From Helopsaltes ochotensis (lineage: Eukaryota > Chordata > Aves > Passeriformes > Locustellidae), in NCBI GenBank assembly GCA_013400155.1, contig VXBM01000192.1, forward strand, positions 68,584 to 132,583: a DNA stretch of 64,000 bases. The letters run 5' to 3'. This document shows, in pieces, positions 60,783 to 64,000 of this stretch. The notes under the pieces were generated by a model. The model made no database searches. It was not told the DNA's origin and worked only from the letters and a program-made list of their open reading frames with translations. Within the stretch, counting starts at the first letter, position 1, and each line of letters starts with the position of its first letter. Position numbers and translations under genes: made by a program.

Positions 60783-63700
60783 GGAATTCACAATAAATTA
60801 AAATGAAATGCAGGAGGGAGTTTTAATATCATTATGTATTTATTTTTTCAGGAGGAAAAAATCATTACTTTGTTGGGCCAGCCAAAGAATTATAATTCTT
60901 TTGAACCTTTTAAAAAAGAAACTGGGGAACTGATAGGTGGCCCATGTGCTTAAAATCCCCTTGGGGAATGCATTAAAATAGAGACAAGACATTGCAAGAA
61001 GGCAGACTATTTTCTGCCATGGCAAGGAGTCACCACAGCTTAATTAATTAGAGTTTCTCATTTCTCAAACACAGAGTATCCAGCTGTCTCATGCCCTCTC
61101 CTCTGCATATGTGTCATGTACTCAAAATTTATGTCAATATTTGCCATCTCATTGAGTGCCTTCATCCTTTAGCCATGTTGTTATTTACTGCCTCATATTA
61201 CCAGTCATTCCCATTAGCACTATTAACACTAGGGCAGGGAGAGCTTTTGTTTTGCATAAATACCTTGTGCTGACCTTTCTTGGAGGATTTCCCCATCAAG
61301 GAAAGACTCTTTGCAGATGTCACACTACTGTAAGAATGTATGTTGAGGAAGCGGGGAAAGGATGTGAATCATGTAGGAATTCACACTGTACAAAATCTTT
61401 TATTTTTCTTCCTTTCAATGTGCAGTCCTTTCTCTTTTTTCCTTAATGATATTTTTGCTGGAGTACTTTTGCAGAATAGAAGACTGGAACTCTTCAAAGC
61501 TGCAGTGCCAAGTGTCTCCTCTCCCTCCTATTTCAAAATAAATCATTCTCCTGGTGGTAATGAGCAATACAGAAAAATGCAGGCAGTGAGGATTTTGCCA
61601 GGGAGAGAGATTTGTAGTGCTGTGCCTTGGCTTCTATGCAAAGTTCTATTTAATGACACTGCCACAGAAGGAGTATTATATTATCTGTCCCACTGTTCAA
61701 GCCTTCAGTCTCAGCATTGTATAAGCACACTACTTCTTTACATTTATAAGCAGCAAGCGATTCCAGAGAAATTCCTGTTCCAGCTACACAACTCAACAGA
61801 CCACAACTGTGTCATTACCTCACCCTGCTGGGGCAAGCCCTGCTTCTGCAGCTGCAGAGGGTCTCTGCCAGCTGCCCTGGGAGGCTCCAGCTGCCCTCCT
61901 GGGAGCCTGCACAGCCCAGAGGGCGAGGGAGCTGTTCCTCCTTCCCGCGGCAAATTCAGGATCTTGGGGGCAGCAGCAGGGCTACAGCCACTCTTCAGCA
62001 TCTGTGGAAACCCTAGAGGGAAGAGGAGTTGTGGGGACACTGCTGGTCCTTGGCTCTCAGTGGGTTCAGGGGGAACCTGCACCCATTAACCTGTCACTAC
62101 TGATGCAGTGAGACAATCTGCACCCAAAGCAGTCTGCTGATCACCAATGTGTTTAGTGTGTTTTCCTGCTAATTTTTTCTTGATTTTGAAGGGAAAGTTA
62201 GGGGATTGCTTTTTCTGTTGGGTTAACCAGGTTATTTTGACATTCAGACACAGTATAAACAGGTTTTTACCTTGGAAATCTGGAGCTTAGAAGAGCTAAG
62301 CTGTTGTTTGAACAAAATTAGTCTTACTTTTCTGTCAGAACAAAATATTTCTGAATGTTTCTGTTTCTCAGGAATTGCTTGAAAATGCCAGCTTTCATTT
62401 GGGTGGAATATGCTGAACAAGTAATATTCATAAATAATCTCTACAGTCTCACCTAGTTAGAAGAACCCAATGCCTGTCCCACCAGTATGCCTTGACCTCA
62501 TTCTGAGGGACAGATGAGACCATTTAACTGAGCTCCCAGCAGTTTCTCCCTAAGATAAGCTGGGTAAGATAACCAAGCTGCACTGGGCTTTACTTTCGTG
62601 GTGCAGAAGTACATCTGCTGGGAGCACAAGGAGAGCACATCCGCTGTGTCCCCCTCTTGGCACAGCCAGAGATCAGTGTAAACCTGGGCTGAACTGCAGC
62701 CAGGAGTGGGGATGGAAGAGCCCATATCCTGTTACCAAGCTCCTGAGCTGCTTAATCCCTCATCTGAAAGCTGACCTGCAGCAGATGCTGTCTCAGCAGC
62801 TTCCAGGAGTAGGAGATGTCCAGGCATGGTATATTCAACATACAGGGCCACTTTCTCTGTTGGTGTTGGTTGCCCTAGCGTTAGTGACACCAGCAGCATT
62901 ACACCGAATCATGCTGTAAATAAGATCAGGCCCTAATTATCTGAATTTGCCACGGTTCATGTTTCACTCATGACACAGAGGCAGATTTTTCAGTCAAGAG
63001 GCTCTTTGTTAACACATTCCTGCATTTCTCAGTATCGGATGTGCCAAAAGTAAAGTGGCTCTTGACACTTTTTTCCTCTGAGCTGCCTTTTCAGCAATGG
63101 CTTAACCTTGATTTACAGTACTGTCAGTGGATCACAAGGCCCATCTACCTGGGAGTTTCAGGGCACTGTTATTTTTGGAGACAGTTGCCAGCTCTGTTCT
63201 TGGTCAACTGTCTGTGTCGACACTGTAGTGACCAACATGCTTATTCTGGGAACACTTTACCTGAGGCTCTGGCATGGCTGAAGGATTCTTTCTGTGATGC
63301 CTTACTCGCAGTGCTCAGGAGAAGATACTGGCCAATGTGGCCTCACAGCCCCCCCATCTCAGATGAATATTCACATTTCTCCCACCATTATCATTTTGGG
63401 CTTTTTAGCAGGAGAGGAATGCACCTTAATGCTCTAATAAACAAAGATACTATCCTTAGAATCTGGCAGGGGGAGGACAACTTTATGCATGAGGAAAGTG
63501 GTGTTTATATTAATGGTCTTCCCATTATCAAAAAGCAATTGTAGTTTTCCTTGATTTTTACAATTCTTCATTTGGGGTTAAAGATGCTTCCTTTTCCGAG
63601 CAGGAGACCTGGAAAATGTGGCTTGCTTTGGCATTTCAGCAGCACTTTCTGGCACATGTGGGATTTATGGCTGGTTTGATGAAGTTAAAGCTGGCACAGC

Positions 63701-64000
63701 TTTTCTGCAGGTGGAACATTTGAGCAGACAGGTTTATACAACTATGAAGAACTGCATCAGACTGGAGCAGGACTTGATTTAGAGGAAATCTTGGGAAGGT
63801 GGAGTGTTATGAGAGAAGAGAGAAAAATAAATATAAAATAAATTCAAGCCTTAGATTAGATGCCATCCTCTCTTTGCTTCTTGCTCACACTTTGGGAGTC
63901 TCTGGCATCCCCTAAATAGAAGGCAGGCACTCTAAATCAAAGCAACTGTTTTATCTGTCATTTCCGACACGACTCAATGTTTTCTTGGGTGGGCTGGCAA
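60783..64000. other. Unique sequence at right edge, with two long open frames
   Basis: No known family is recognised. A 249-codon frame (61340-62089) is mostly open because its second half is G+C rich and also open in two other frames, so it is considered accidental. A second long frame at 63033-63541 is described separately. The rest is ordinary unique DNA. Confidence 0.5.
63033..63842 (+). other. Terminal-exon-like segment, uncertain
   Basis: A good splice acceptor (TTCCTGCATTTCTCAG, ending at 63032) is followed by a frame open for about 170 codons to TAG (63541-63543), and then by two AATAAA signals (63826-63831 and 63837-63842) with a T-rich stretch beyond. This is the order of a last exon with 3' untranslated region. 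Against it, the same frame is also open upstream to about 62940, codons are C/T-rich at the first position, and the predicted protein is unusually rich in Trp, His and Cys and not recognised. A noncoding RNA last exon or chance is more likely than a protein gene. Confidence 0.15.

Noticed and set aside
61340..62089. Longest open frame in the window (249 codons, plus strand)
   Set aside because: Its second half is G+C rich and simultaneously open in another plus frame and on the minus strand. The product is Cys-, Gly- and Pro-rich with no domain, and codon bias is absent. It is probably chance.
1..64000. tRNA, rRNA, snRNA or CRISPR-like arrays
   Set aside because: No GGTTCGA-type B box in a foldable context, no rRNA or snRNA words, and no regularly spaced repeats with unique spacers were seen by eye. 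A tRNAscan or Rfam search would be the decisive test.

Overview
The window looks like nuclear DNA of a bird. The main evidence is a set of CR1 LINE 3' ends, some ending in the ATTCTRTGA-type terminal repeat typical of avian CR1, on an A+T-rich, otherwise repeat-poor background. I see no Alu-like SINE and no L1-like element. A crocodilian or turtle cannot be formally excluded. No protein-coding gene, tRNA, rRNA or known small RNA could be recognised. The window reads as intergenic sequence or the inside of a very long intron.

Layout. 1-15280: unique sequence with simple repeats (A-rich 3743-3840, a 67-base A run at 9437-9503, a GT run at 11571-11593), several near-perfect hairpins and conserved-enhancer-looking stretches. 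15281-15742: first CR1 (+). 15743-19666: unique sequence. 19667-19736: a tetranucleotide microsatellite. 19868-20906: the longest CR1 (+), which still carries decayed reverse-transcriptase motifs. 20907-38364: about 17 kb with no repeat family recognised, several isolated exon-like segments and possible regulatory sequence. 38365-38586: a probable solo LTR of an endogenous retrovirus on the minus strand. 40094-40149: a short CR1 tail. 42473-42751: a coding-like frame broken by one stop. 43752-44286: CR1 (+). 44732-44754: a G-quadruplex motif. 47644-48078 and 60538-60782: CR1 copies on the minus strand. The remainder is unique noncoding-looking sequence, ending in a long open frame with splice and poly(A) signals around it (63033-63842).

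The recognisable elements do not work together as a system. The CR1 copies are 5'-truncated dead insertions of at least two lineages, and the LTR is a single remnant with no body. The items most worth a second look are the broken coding-like frame at 42473-42751, the 48-base hairpin next to a G-run at 7395-7453, the tandem-repeat and double-hairpin cluster at 10124-10244, the possible LTR with its candidate target duplication, and a handful of short segments with good splice signals on both sides. I did not find a convincing undescribed system. All coordinates of repeat edges were set by eye, and family assignments come from memory of CR1 and LTR structure rather than from a database search.
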